Positions 22,338 through 31,414 are shown, counted from the stretch's first letter. The stretch: 43,465 nucleotides of DNA from an uncultured Clostridia bacterium (GCA_934277845.1 CAKQVV010000006.1:1-43465), one strand, 5' to 3'. The notes: generated by a model from the letters alone, not told the origin. Numbers and translations: made by a program.

Positions 22338-23351
22338 GTGATTGTTTTGACCGGAGAACGCGATTATAAATCGACGACTTACGAAATAGAGGAGCGGTAC
22401 TTTTCGCCGTACGCGGCGAAGAGCAAAGATACCCGCGGGCGCAGAGAACCCATCGAGGAAAGTCCCATGCGCACCGAGTATCAGCGCGACCGCGACAGAA
22501 TAATCCATTGCAAGGCGTTTCGTAGACTTAAACACAAAACGCAGGTTTTTCTTGCGCCCGAAGGCGATCATTACCGCACGCGGCTTACCCATACGCTGGA
22601 AGTAAGCCAGATAGCGCGTTCGGTTGCGCGTGCGCTATGGCTCAACGAAGACCTTACCGAGGCGATCGCGCTGGGACACGACCTCGGTCACACGCCCTAC
22701 GGTCATGCGGGCGAACGCGCGTTGAGTTCGTTCACGCACTTTTGTCACAACGAGCAGTCGCTTCGCATGGTGGATGTGCTCGAATACGACGGCAAGGGCA
22801 TGAATCTTACGTTCGAGGTACGCGACGGCATACTCAATCATACCGGTCGCGGCAACGCGTCAACGCTCGAAGGACACGTCGTGGCGTGGAGCGACCGCAT
22901 CGCCTACATAAACCACGACATCGACGACGCGATTCGCGGCGGCGTGATCAAAAACACCGATATACCCGAGCGTTACCGTCGCAAGTTCGGCGAAAACAAC
23001 GGTAAGCGCATCGATTCCATGGTCATGAACGTCATAGAAAACAGTTTCGCTAAACCCGTTGTCGAGCCGTCGGACGACTTCAAAACCGATATAATGGGGC
23101 TCAGGGAGTTTTTGTTTGATTCGGTTTACCGCTCGCCGGTGGCAAAAGCCGAAGAGGGCAAGGCGATAGACATGATTAAATTCCTGTACGAGTATTTCTA
23201 CTCGCATACAGACAAGATACCGCGCGAATTTCTCGAGATGAACAGCACGCCCGAGCAAAAAGTGTGCGATTATATTTCGATGATGAGCGATCAGTTTGCG
23301 GTCAGGGTTTACGAGGACATCACCGTCCCTAAAAGCTGGTCGAAATTCTAG
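22338..23351 (+). CDS. dgt: Deoxyguanosinetriphosphate triphosphohydrolase-like HD protein
   Basis: 337 residues of the Dgt family, which cleaves dNTPs to nucleoside and triphosphate. Signatures: RTEYQRDRDRIIHCKAFRRL, KTQVFLAPEGDHYRTRLTHT (start of the HD metal site), GHDLGHTPYGHAGE and, later, WSDRIAYINHDIDDAI for the last metal aspartate. Length and order match the short Gram-positive form. The start is GTG at 22338 or TTG at 22347; neither has a Shine-Dalgarno site, and the promoter suggests a leaderless message. It is followed by dnaG, the usual Clostridia order, 18 bases later. Confidence 0.9.
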   Translation: MIVLTGERDYKSTTYEIEERYFSPYAAKSKDTRGRREPIEESPMRTEYQRDRDRIIHCKAFRRLKHKTQVFLAPEGDHYRTRLTHTLEVSQIARSVARALWLNEDLTEAIALGHDLGHTPYGHAGERALSSFTHFCHNEQSLRMVDVLEYDGKGMNLTFEVRDGILNHTGRGNASTLEGHVVAWSDRIAYINHDIDDAIRGGVIKNTDIPERYRRKFGENNGKRIDSMVMNVIENSFAKPVVEPSDDFKTDIMGLREFLFDSVYRSPVAKAEEGKAIDMIKFLYEYFYSHTDKIPREFLEMNSTPEQKVCDYISMMSDQFAVRVYEDITVPKSWSKF

Positions 23352-23369
23352 GAGGCAACGGCTGTCAGA

Positions 23370-25145
23370 GTGGGTAACGATTTCAGAGCATGGAAAGAAG
23401 AGCTTTTGGCAAAGACGGATCTTGCGAAAGTGATTTCGCGTTACGTCCCGCTGAAACGCAAGGGCAGAACCCTTTGGGGGTGCTGTCCGTTTCATCATGA
23501 AACCGAACCGTCTTTTGCCGTCAACGAGGACAAGCAATTCTATCATTGTTTTGGCTGCAAGGAGAGCGGCAACGCGATTACGTTCATCGAGAAGATCGAA
23601 AGCGTTGACTTTATCGACGCCGTAAAAATTCTTGCCGACGAAGCGAAAATGGAACTGCCCAGGTTCGATAAGACCAAAGCCGGCGAAAACGGAATTTCTC
23701 GCGAAAAGCGCGAACGGCTGTATTCTCTTATGCGCGACGCGGCAAAGCATTACCACGAGAACCTTTACGGCGAGCGCGGAAAACTTGCGCGCGACTATCT
23801 CGCAGCGCGACAAGTTCCGGCAAAACTCGTTACGCGTTTCGGTTTCGGCGCAAGTTACGACGGCGAAGAAATCATAAATTACCTGCTCGGCAAAGGCTAT
23901 ACACGCGCGGAAATGAAAGAGGCAGGGCTTATCGAGCAGAAAGCCGACCGCTGGTACGACGTGTTTTTCGGCAGGCTGATGATACCGATAATAAACAATC
24001 TCGGCGAAGTGGTTGCGTTCGGCGGCAGGCTGATCGATCCCGGCACGCACATTCCGATCAAGTACCGGAATTCCACCAACACGCCCATATTCGACAAGTC
24101 CCGGACGCTTTATGCGATCAACCTGTTAAAGAAAAAGAAACAGCGCGAACCGGTGAACAACGTGATCATCGCCGAAGGGTACATGGACGTACTTGCGCTC
24201 CACAAAGCGGGTTTCGATACGGCGGTCGCCAGCATGGGCACCGCGCTCACCTTCGCTCAGGCAAAACTTATCCGCAATTATTCGACCAACGTGTACATAA
24301 GTTACGACGGCGATTCCGCGGGGCAGACCGCAACGCTCAGGGGACTGGATATACTGCGCGACGCGGGACTTTCCGTCAAGGTCGTTTCGCTTCCCGACGG
24401 ACTCGATCCCGACGATCTTATAAAAGAGCGCGGCGCGGAGGCTTACGCGAAATTGCTCGATGAAGCGTTGCCGTTGCCGGCATTCAAGCTCAATTATCTT
24501 AAAAATCGTTTCGACCTTGCGACGCCCGACGGCAAAGCCGCCTACGCGATAGAGGCGATGAAAGTCGTCAAAGCACTCGAAAATCCCGTCGAGCAGGAAG
24601 AATACATGAAGATCGTGCATGACGCCACAGGTTACTCGATGGACGCGCTTAGAAAGCAAGCGGACATTTCCGTCGTCAAAGAAGAGCGCAACTATGCGCC
24701 GGAGCCGCCGGAGACGAAAAAGCCCGACGAAGGCATCATCCGGGACAAAGCGGAACTGTTCGTCGTGGCGTCCGCCGCTCACGGCATGCCGTATGTAGAC
24801 TACGGAGAGGACGTGTACCCGTATTTAACGAGCGACGTGGATCGCGGGATTTACTCCCGTGCCGTCGAAAAATACAAAGCGGGTGCGATACCTTCCGTTT
24901 CGGTACTGTACAGCGAGTATGATCCCGCGTCGGTGAACGAAATCGTCGAGTACGAATTCATGCAGGGCGACGACGAAGCGAAGTATCGCGCATGCGTGAA
25001 CAAACTGAAGATCGATTACCTGACGGCGGAGAAAAAACGCCTTACCGAAGAGTACGCCTCGACGAAAAACGTCAGCCTGCTGACGGAAATCGCCAGGACG
25101 GACGGACTGCTCAGAAATCTGAAAAACGGAGGAAGTAATGAATAA
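23370..25145 (+). CDS. dnaG: DNA primase
   Basis: 591 residues. The N-terminal CHC2 zinc-binding domain has CPFHHETEPSF and FYHCFGCKESGNAI; the RNA polymerase/Toprim core has IIAEGYMDVLALHKAGF and the acidic motif YISYDGDSAGQTA. The C-terminal DnaB-interaction region is present but weakly conserved. DnaG makes RNA primers at the replication fork. GTG at 23370 is the only suitable start; AGGAGG at 23350-23355 overlaps the dgt stop and is 14 bases away, which is long. The gene overlaps the following sigma factor gene by eight bases. Confidence 0.95.
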   Translation: MGNDFRAWKEELLAKTDLAKVISRYVPLKRKGRTLWGCCPFHHETEPSFAVNEDKQFYHCFGCKESGNAITFIEKIESVDFIDAVKILADEAKMELPRFDKTKAGENGISREKRERLYSLMRDAAKHYHENLYGERGKLARDYLAARQVPAKLVTRFGFGASYDGEEIINYLLGKGYTRAEMKEAGLIEQKADRWYDVFFGRLMIPIINNLGEVVAFGGRLIDPGTHIPIKYRNSTNTPIFDKSRTLYAINLLKKKKQREPVNNVIIAEGYMDVLALHKAGFDTAVASMGTALTFAQAKLIRNYSTNVYISYDGDSAGQTATLRGLDILRDAGLSVKVVSLPDGLDPDDLIKERGAEAYAKLLDEALPLPAFKLNYLKNRFDLATPDGKAAYAIEAMKVVKALENPVEQEEYMKIVHDATGYSMDALRKQADISVVKEERNYAPEPPETKKPDEGIIRDKAELFVVASAAHGMPYVDYGEDVYPYLTSDVDRGIYSRAVEKYKAGAIPSVSVLYSEYDPASVNEIVEYEFMQGDDEAKYRACVNKLKIDYLTAEKKRLTEEYASTKNVSLLTEIARTDGLLRNLKNGGSNE

Positions 25146-26214
25146 AATCACCGATCCGAGTGAAATTATGCCCGAGAAAAAGAGCGTTAAAGACGAACTC
25201 GAAGTTCTGGTCGCGAGAGGTCGAAAAAAAGGCTATCTCACGACGGACGAAGTCACCGGCGCGCTCGCAATCAACTGCGACGCGTCGCAAAAGGACGTCG
25301 ACGACGCTTACGAGTATTTCGCGTCTAAAAACGTGCTCGTCATGGGCGAAGAGCCGGTGCTTGCGGACGTCGAGGAAACCTACGCCGGAGAGGACTCGAC
25401 CAAAACGTACTTAAAGTCGCTCGGGCGCGTGGAACTGCTCACTCCGGAGAGAGAAAAGGAACTCGCGCAAAAAGCCGCCGAGGGCGACAAATCGGCAAAG
25501 GACGAACTCACCGAAGCCAACCTGCGACTCGTCGTATCGATCGCAAAACGTTATCTCGGCAGGGGACTTGACTTCGACGATCTTATTCAACTCGGCAATC
25601 TCGGTCTTATGACCGCGGTAAACAAGTTCGATTACACAAAGGGTTTCCGCTTTTCGACCTATGCAACCTGGTGGATCCGTCAGGCGATCACCCGTTCGAT
25701 AGGCGACCTCGCGCATCCGGTGCATATTCCCGGCTATATCAAGGATATGATGGACAGGATCAAGAAACTGTCCGTCGAGTTCGAGCAAAAGAACGGCAGA
25801 ACGCCGTCGAGCGCAGAACTTGCCGGGATTATGGGAATAGACGAGAAAAAAGTTGTTCGCTATCAGGTACTCATGCTCAAAGAGAAATCGATTGACGATG
25901 CCATGGGCGAAGACGGCGAGGGTACGCTTCGGGAAGTACTCCCCGACGACAACGCGCCGCAGCCCGAAGAAATTATCGTCAACAATCTTTTGCGCGAACT
26001 CATTTACGACGCGATCTCGTTGCTCGAACCGCGCGAACAGGCTATAATAATCGAACGTTACGGATTGCGCGATCACAGACCGAAAACGCTGGAAGAAGTG
26101 GGCACGATATTCAACATCACCCGCGAGCGCGTCCGTCAGGTCGAGCAAAAAGCATTAAAAAAACTACGTAGTCCGAAACTGAGTAAACCGATCAGAAACT
26201 ATTACAGCGCGTAA
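25138..26214 (+). CDS. Second sigma-70 family factor (primary-like paralogue of RpoD)
   Basis: 358 residues. One region 1.1-like domain (about 22-70: KGYLTTDEVTGAL) is followed by region 2 with NLRLVVSIAKRYLGRGLDF, FDDLIQLGNLGLMTAVNKFDY and RFSTYATWWIRQAITRSIGD, region 3, and region 4 with LEEVGTIFNITRERVRQVEQK. It keeps the promoter-reading helices of a group 1/2 factor but differs after region 2.4 (LAHPVHIPGYIKDMMDRI where the main factor has the usual QARTIRIPVHMVETINKL). It overlaps dnaG by eight bases, in the place where rpoD normally follows dnaG. It may direct a special gene set; which one is unknown. Confidence 0.85.
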   Translation: MNKITDPSEIMPEKKSVKDELEVLVARGRKKGYLTTDEVTGALAINCDASQKDVDDAYEYFASKNVLVMGEEPVLADVEETYAGEDSTKTYLKSLGRVELLTPEREKELAQKAAEGDKSAKDELTEANLRLVVSIAKRYLGRGLDFDDLIQLGNLGLMTAVNKFDYTKGFRFSTYATWWIRQAITRSIGDLAHPVHIPGYIKDMMDRIKKLSVEFEQKNGRTPSSAELAGIMGIDEKKVVRYQVLMLKEKSIDDAMGEDGEGTLREVLPDDNAPQPEEIIVNNLLRELIYDAISLLEPREQAIIIERYGLRDHRPKTLEEVGTIFNITRERVRQVEQKALKKLRSPKLSKPIRNYYSA

Positions 26215-26307
26215 AAGAATTTCAAAGCGTAAAACAGTCAATAATAAAATAATTCAGGCATATTTATACAGAACCGAAAGAGACGGCAGAGCCGTCCGCG
26301 AGGAATT

Positions 26308-27555
26308 ATGGAAAAACAAGCATTAGACAAAATCATCAAAACGCTTAACGAAAAATACAAGACAGAAGGCAAAATCACCTACGACGACGTGAACGCGGCG
26401 TTCGGTGGCGGTACTCCCGCGCCCGAGGACATCGACAACGTTCTCAGCGCGCTTTGCGACAAAGGTATCGAACCGGTCAACGCACCGCCCGAGCACAAGG
26501 AAATCGGCGAAAAAATCGAGAATGAAATCAAACGCCTCATCAAGATCGGTAAGATCCACGGACACCTTACCTATGACGAAGTGGGCGAAAAACTCGCCGT
26601 CGAGTGCGAAGCGAACGCGGAGCAAATGGAAGAGGTGTTCAAGATCCTCGGCGAGAACGGTATTCAGATAATCAACAATACCGTCGACCTTATACACGAC
26701 GACATCGATCAGATCATGAACGAAGTTTCCATCGACGATCCGGTCAAAGTCTACTTAAAAGACATCGGCAAAGTTCCGCTGTTGTCCGTCGACGAAGAAC
26801 TCGAACTCGCTCATCGCATGTCGCAGGGCGACGAAGAAGCAAAAAAACGCCTCAGCGAAGCGAACCTCCGTCTTGTCGTATCCATCGCAAAACGTCATGT
26901 CGGCCGCGGCATGTTGTTCCTCGATCTTATTCAGGAAGGCAACCTCGGTCTTATGAAGGCGGTCGAAAAGTTCGACTATACCAAAGGTTTCCGTTTCTCG
27001 ACCTACGCCACCTGGTGGATCCGTCAGGCGATAACCCGCGCGATAGCCGATCAGGCGCGCACGATCCGCATCCCCGTGCACATGGTGGAAACAATCAACA
27101 AACTCACCCGCACGACCAGACTGCTCGTCCAGAAATACGGCAGAGATCCGACGCCCGCCGAAATCAGCGCGGAAATGGGCGTTTCGGAAGAGCGAGTCCG
27201 CGAAATCCAGCGCATCGCTCTCGATCCCGTGTCGCTCGAAACGCCTATCGGCGAGGAAGAAGACAGTCACCTCGGCGACTTTATCGAGGATCAGAACGTC
27301 AGCGCGCCGCAGGACGCAGCCACGTTCACCATGCTCAAAGAGCAACTTCTCGGAGTCCTCGATACGCTCACCCCGCGCGAGGAAATGGTACTCAGGCTCC
27401 GCTACGGCATCGACGACGGACATCCCAGAACCCTTGAAGAAGTGGGCAGGGAATTCGGCGTAACCCGTGAGCGTATTCGTCAGATCGAAGCCAAGGCACT
27501 CCGTAAACTTCGTCACCCGCAGCGCAGCAAAAAATTAAAGGACTTCATCGATTGA
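26308..27555 (+). CDS. rpoD: Primary sigma factor RpoD (SigA) with duplicated region 1.1
   Basis: 415 residues. Regions 2-4 are canonical: IAKRHVGRGMLFLDLIQEGN, FRFSTYATWWIRQAITRAIA, IRIPVHMVETINKLTR and a region 4.2 ending in REFGVTRERIRQIEAKALRK. The N terminus appears to carry two region 1.1 modules: residues about 8-58 (GKITYDDVNAAF...GIEPVN) and 72-123 (GHLTYDEVGEKL...GIQIIN). The second is in the standard place. A small hairpin GACGGC-AGA-GCCGTC (26282-26296) stands right before the GAGGAA ribosome binding site. It overlaps trmK by four bases. Confidence 0.95.
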   Translation: MEKQALDKIIKTLNEKYKTEGKITYDDVNAAFGGGTPAPEDIDNVLSALCDKGIEPVNAPPEHKEIGEKIENEIKRLIKIGKIHGHLTYDEVGEKLAVECEANAEQMEEVFKILGENGIQIINNTVDLIHDDIDQIMNEVSIDDPVKVYLKDIGKVPLLSVDEELELAHRMSQGDEEAKKRLSEANLRLVVSIAKRHVGRGMLFLDLIQEGNLGLMKAVEKFDYTKGFRFSTYATWWIRQAITRAIADQARTIRIPVHMVETINKLTRTTRLLVQKYGRDPTPAEISAEMGVSEERVREIQRIALDPVSLETPIGEEEDSHLGDFIEDQNVSAPQDAATFTMLKEQLLGVLDTLTPREEMVLRLRYGIDDGHPRTLEEVGREFGVTRERIRQIEAKALRKLRHPQRSKKLKDFID

Positions 27556-28169
27556 CGACGCGTATCGAAGCAGTTTGCTCGCTGATCCGCCCGGGCGAAT
27601 CGCTTGCGGACGTGGGATGCGATCACGGGCTCGTGGCAAAGTATGCGCTCGATCACGGAGTAACCCGCGTCATTGCCGCCGACGTCAGCGAAAAATCGCT
27701 TGCAAAAGCCCGTGCGCTTATGTCCGGGTACGAAAACGTGCGGTTTATCGTCAGCGACGGTTTCGACGCTATCGACGAAAAAGTCGGGCAGGCTGTCATC
27801 GCCGGCATGGGCGGCAGCAAAATAGTCGACCTTATATCGCGGCTTGGTTACCGTCCCGCGCTGATACTCGGCGCGCAGTGCGACCAAAGAAAACTTCGCG
27901 AGTATCTCGTCACGCACGGCTATAAAATAGTGAATGACTTTTGCTTTTACGATCGCGGAAAGTATTACGACTTTATCCGCGCCGAAGAGGGCGTGGGCGC
28001 AACGCTTAACGAAACCGAACTTGAATTCGGCGCGTTCTGCCGCGAGAAAAACCCGCATCTTAAAGCAAAAGCGGAAGAATTGAAGAACAAACTTCTCGGC
28101 TACAAACTCACGCCGAGAAACGAAATCAGACTGAAAATGACGGAGGATGTACTGTTATGGCAATCGTAA
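27552..28169 (+). CDS. trmK: tRNA (adenine22-N1)-methyltransferase TrmK
   Basis: 205 residues. SAM-binding motif LADVGCDHGLVAKYAL, DVSEKSLAKAR, and the family motif VIAGMGGSKIVDLI, then ILGAQCDQRKLREYL. TrmK methylates A22 of tRNA in Gram-positive bacteria. The start is TTG at 27552, overlapping the rpoD stop (TTGA), and the N terminus is a little shorter than usual but keeps the first strand. The rpoD-trmK-nif3 order is standard in Bacillota and supports the assignment. It overlaps nif3 by 13 bases. Confidence 0.9.
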   Translation: MTTRIEAVCSLIRPGESLADVGCDHGLVAKYALDHGVTRVIAADVSEKSLAKARALMSGYENVRFIVSDGFDAIDEKVGQAVIAGMGGSKIVDLISRLGYRPALILGAQCDQRKLREYLVTHGYKIVNDFCFYDRGKYYDFIRAEEGVGATLNETELEFGAFCREKNPHLKAKAEELKNKLLGYKLTPRNEIRLKMTEDVLLWQS

Positions 28170-28951
28170 ATGACGTTATAAACGCGTTTTCCGTTATTGC
28201 GCCCGCGTCCGACATGGCAGAGGACGAATACGACAACGTCGGATTGCTCGTCGGAAAGCGTAAAAGCAACGTCACGAAAGTGTTGTGCTGTCTGGACGCA
28301 ACTCGCGCGGTCATCGACGAAGCGATCGCCCTCGGTGCCGAACTCATCGTTTCGCATCATCCCATGATTTACGCGCCGATCAGATCCGTCACCACCGACG
28401 ACGTTACCGGCGACAAAGTAGTAAAAGCGATAGAAAACCGCGTCGCGATTTACGCCGCGCACACCAACCTCGACTTTACTCCCGACGGCATCAACGATTA
28501 CGCCGCCGAACTGCTTGCGCTTAAAGACGTCGAAGTTATGTGCCCGTTCGGTCAGCCCGGCGCGGGTATGGGACGCGTGGGCGTTCTTAGGAAACCAACG
28601 ACGGCAGAAAAGCTCGGCGAACTTTGCAAAAACGTTTTTCACGACGATTTCGTGAGAATAGTCGGCGATAAAAACGCTGCAATCGGTCGCGTTGCCGTGA
28701 TAAACGGCGCGGGCGGCGGCGACGTAAAATATATCGACGCTGCAATCGATGCGGGAGCGGACTGTCTGGTTGCCGCCGACGTAAAACACCACGTCGCGGT
28801 GTATGCCGTTGATCGCGGTTTCACGCTCATCGAGCCGCAACATTACGCCATGGAACACGTTTATATCGGGAAACTCGCGGCAAAACTGCGGGAGAAGTTT
28901 CCGGAACTCGATATCTTCGTGTCCGAAAAGGATATTATACCGCGCGTTTAA
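28157..28951 (+). CDS. Nif3-like dinuclear metal-centre protein
   Basis: 264 residues of the NIF3/YqfO/GTP cyclohydrolase I type 2 family, without the PII-like insertion of the long form. Metal-site motifs are LIVSHHPMIYAPI, YAAHTNLDF and the C-terminal ADVKHHVAVYA and IEPQHYAMEHVY. Proteins of this family form hexameric rings with a two-metal site; the true reaction is unsettled. It is cotranslated with trmK. The stop lies inside a GC palindrome (28941-28957). Confidence 0.9.
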   Translation: MAIVNDVINAFSVIAPASDMAEDEYDNVGLLVGKRKSNVTKVLCCLDATRAVIDEAIALGAELIVSHHPMIYAPIRSVTTDDVTGDKVVKAIENRVAIYAAHTNLDFTPDGINDYAAELLALKDVEVMCPFGQPGAGMGRVGVLRKPTTAEKLGELCKNVFHDDFVRIVGDKNAAIGRVAVINGAGGGDVKYIDAAIDAGADCLVAADVKHHVAVYAVDRGFTLIEPQHYAMEHVYIGKLAAKLREKFPELDIFVSEKDIIPRV

Positions 28952-29008
28952 CGCGCGACAACCAAACAAAACACGGCGGAACGGAACGCGCGTTCGCGAA
29001 GTTCCGCC
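28941..29008 (+). other. Two hairpins between nif3 and the zinc-ribbon gene
   Basis: CGCGCGTT-T-AACGCGCG (28941-28957) includes the nif3 stop codon, and GGCGGAAC (28975-28982) pairs with GTTCCGCC (29001-29008) directly ahead of the AGGAGG for the next gene. Neither is followed by T residues. They may tune transcript stability or translation. Confidence 0.4.
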
Positions 29009-29020
29009 CAGGAGGATATT

Positions 29021-29737
29021 ATGGATTTCACCAAATTGTTAGAGTATCAGAAAGTCGACCTAGAGTTCAAAAAACTCAACGACGAGATAGTCAGGAACAA
29101 GGATTACAAGACGATGAAGGCGAAAAAGGACGAGTTCAACGCCGCGAAACAGGCGGTCGGCGAGTCCGAAGCACTTGCCGAGTCCGTAATGAACGCATAT
29201 AACGGCGCACTCGAATACCTGAAAACGAATGCCGCCAAAGTCGAAGAAATCATAGCGGAACTCACCGCAGGCACACTCGACGAGGACGCCGAAAAAGCCG
29301 CGGTAGAGGAACTCGAAACGCTCAAAGCCGCGCTTGCCGAGTGGGAAAAGAAAGCGGCTGCGCTGAAAAACAACGCCGACAAAGCGATTGCGGATTTTTC
29401 CGAAGCGCAAAAGACCGGCAAAGCGGCGCGCGCGATCTACGCCGACGCGAAAGCAAAGTACGAAGAATTCAAAAAGAGCAAAGAAAAGGAATACGAAACG
29501 CTCAAATCGAAACTCGCCGGACTTCAAAAGAACGTCGAGCCGAAAGTGTTTGAGATTTACAAGCAGATAACCGCCGAAAACAAGTACCCGGCGTTCGTTC
29601 CGGCGATGGGCGACGACGCTTCGCCCGCTTGCGGTGCGTGCGGCATGGGACTGTCCGGCACAGCGAAAAACGACCTGAAAAATCAGGGTTATTGCCGTTG
29701 CGAAACCTGTCGCAGGATCATTTACAAACAGGGCTGA
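29021..29737 (+). CDS. Coiled-coil protein with C4 zinc ribbon
   Basis: 238 residues. A long helical coiled coil (about 1-185, rich in A, K and E) is followed by a zinc ribbon: CGACG at about 203-207 and CRCETC at about 226-231. This conserved protein follows nif3 in many Bacillota and Bacteroidota; its role is not well defined, although related proteins are thought to act with RNA or the ribosome. It has an AGGAGG site. The 111 bases after it before galU contain no further gene and no strong terminator. Confidence 0.85.
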   Translation: MDFTKLLEYQKVDLEFKKLNDEIVRNKDYKTMKAKKDEFNAAKQAVGESEALAESVMNAYNGALEYLKTNAAKVEEIIAELTAGTLDEDAEKAAVEELETLKAALAEWEKKAAALKNNADKAIADFSEAQKTGKAARAIYADAKAKYEEFKKSKEKEYETLKSKLAGLQKNVEPKVFEIYKQITAENKYPAFVPAMGDDASPACGACGMGLSGTAKNDLKNQGYCRCETCRRIIYKQG

Positions 29738-29848
29738 GAGGACGTCCGATATGAGAGCGACGGGAGAAGAGTAACGCCATTGCGTTTCCGCGCATAAAAT
29801 TACAGCGCGAAACCCGCCACTGCGGAATGAAAAGGAAAGGAAAAAGTT

Positions 29849-30721
29849 ATGACTGAAATTACCAAGGCGGTAATACCCTGCGGCGGCATGGGCACCAGGT
29901 TTTTGCCTATTACCAAAGCCGTACCCAAGGAAATACTGCCGATAGTCGACACACCCGTGCTCGGCTATATAGTGAACGAAGCAATCGACGGCGGCATGAC
30001 GGATATTCTGATCGTCATCAATCGCCACAAAGAGATGATACGCGAGTATTTTACGCCCAACCCCGAACTTGAAGACAAACTCTCCGCTTGCGGCAAAGAC
30101 GAGTACGTAAAAATGTTGAAAAGCATTTACTCGCGCGCGGATATTTCGTTCGTCTATCAGGAAAAGCCGCTCGGCAGCGGCGACGCGGTTTACCGCGCAA
30201 AGAGTTTTACGGGCGACGAACCGTTTTGCCTTGCGTGGGGCGACGACCTTATCACGGGCGACGAGCCGGTCATGGGACAACTTGCCGCAGCCTATGAAAA
30301 ACTCGGTTGTCCGATACTCGGCGTACAGCGTTTCGACGGCGACGACATCGTAAAGTATGGTGTCGCGGAGATTTCCGGGAGCGACGGCAGAGCGCACAAA
30401 TGCAGCGGCATCGTGGAAAAACCTGCGCTCGACGCTATTCCTTCGCGTTACGCCAGCCTCGGCAGGTACGTGCTCGACCGCAGAGTTTACGACGAAATCG
30501 AGCGCACGCCGGTAGGAAAAGGCGGCGAATACCAACTCACCGACACGCTCAACCTGATGTGCGGAACGTGCGGCGTGTACGCTTACGAATTTATCGGCAA
30601 GCGTTACGATATGGGAGATAAACTGGGCGCGACCACCGCGACAGTCGAGTTCGCGCTCAAAAATCCCGAGTTCGGCGAGCGTTTCCGCGAGTACCTGAAA
30701 GGCCTCGCGACCAAATTGTAA
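29849..30721 (+). CDS. galU: UTP-glucose-1-phosphate uridylyltransferase
   Basis: 290 residues. N-terminal nucleotidyltransferase motif AVIPCGGMGTRFLPITKAVPKEI, then IVDTPVLGYIVNEA, PLGSGDAVYRAK and WGDDLI, with VEKP in the second half. It makes UDP-glucose for polysaccharide and glycolipid synthesis. Length is normal for bacterial GalU. AAGGAAAGG precedes the ATG. The next gene starts six bases after the stop, with no good ribosome binding site, so it is likely translated by coupling. Confidence 0.95.
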   Translation: MTEITKAVIPCGGMGTRFLPITKAVPKEILPIVDTPVLGYIVNEAIDGGMTDILIVINRHKEMIREYFTPNPELEDKLSACGKDEYVKMLKSIYSRADISFVYQEKPLGSGDAVYRAKSFTGDEPFCLAWGDDLITGDEPVMGQLAAAYEKLGCPILGVQRFDGDDIVKYGVAEISGSDGRAHKCSGIVEKPALDAIPSRYASLGRYVLDRRVYDEIERTPVGKGGEYQLTDTLNLMCGTCGVYAYEFIGKRYDMGDKLGATTATVEFALKNPEFGERFREYLKGLATKL

Positions 30722-30727
30722 ATAGAA

Positions 30728-31414
30728 ATGGGTTACATAAATTCGTTTATTCTGACCGACGATCCGGGTGTTATCGCCCGTGGCAAAGAGTGCGGCGTTA
30801 CGGAGTTTACCGTGGCATCGTCTTTTCCCGGTCGTTTCGAGGGGATTGACGGCGTGACCGTTTATAAAACCGTCCGAAAATCATCGGACTGCGACTATCC
30901 GCGACTGTTTTTGCCCGTTCTCACCGACGACAATCTCACCGATGCCGTTGCGGAAGCGGTGCTGTCGGGGAAGGCAAGCGCGATTTGCGCCGCCGGCTAT
31001 TCGCTTGACGAATCGGGCGCGGCGGACGTCAGGTTTCACCTGTCGCCCGTGCAACTTCTGCATAAGATAGGACTTTTAGACGGCGGTACGATAGTGGGCG
31101 GCGTGTACCTCGACCGCGACGATGTGGATCTTATGGCTCAGTGCGGCGCAAAACTTATTCTTTGCCCGACCTCGTCCATGGGTTACGGTTACGGTATTCC
31201 GCATTATCCGGCGTATATCCGTAAACTCGACGTGTCGCTCGGCAGCGGCGACAACCGCTTTAACCGCGGCGGCGATATGCTGACCGAAGCCCGCGCGCTG
31301 GTGCTCGGCTGCAACAGCGAAATGCGCGACGAGAACGCCGTCGACTTAAAGAAATTGTTCCGTTGCTTTTCCGATAAAATCCCGTCCGATCCCGCCAAAC
31401 TTCTTTTCGGTTAG
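30728..31414 (+). CDS. Amidohydrolase-like protein with degenerate metal site
   Basis: 228 residues. The C-terminal half, LHKIGLLDGGTIVGGVYLDR then GAKLILCPTSSMGYGYGIPH and LDVSLGSGDNRFNRGGDMLT, lines up with deaminase-type amidohydrolases, which normally read LLAHCVHL, HCPRSN and GLGTDG. The histidines and the metal aspartate are missing (GGVYL, LCPTSS and LGSGD), and the N-terminal HxH motif is absent. The fold seems kept but hydrolysis is unlikely. It is adjacent to galU (six bases) and may be a binding or regulatory protein. The relation is recognised by eye, not by search. Confidence 0.5.
   Translation: MGYINSFILTDDPGVIARGKECGVTEFTVASSFPGRFEGIDGVTVYKTVRKSSDCDYPRLFLPVLTDDNLTDAVAEAVLSGKASAICAAGYSLDESGAADVRFHLSPVQLLHKIGLLDGGTIVGGVYLDRDDVDLMAQCGAKLILCPTSSMGYGYGIPHYPAYIRKLDVSLGSGDNRFNRGGDMLTEARALVLGCNSEMRDENAVDLKKLFRCFSDKIPSDPAKLLFG

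Noticed and set aside
29738..29848. RNase P RNA or other structural RNA between the zinc-ribbon gene and galU
   Set aside because: This is a common place for rnpB in Bacillota, but only 111 bases are available and the conserved RNase P motifs are absent.
29060..30535. Long minus-strand open frame across the zinc-ribbon and galU genes
   Set aside because: It spans two well supported plus-strand genes and the gap between them; composition is that of a shadow frame.
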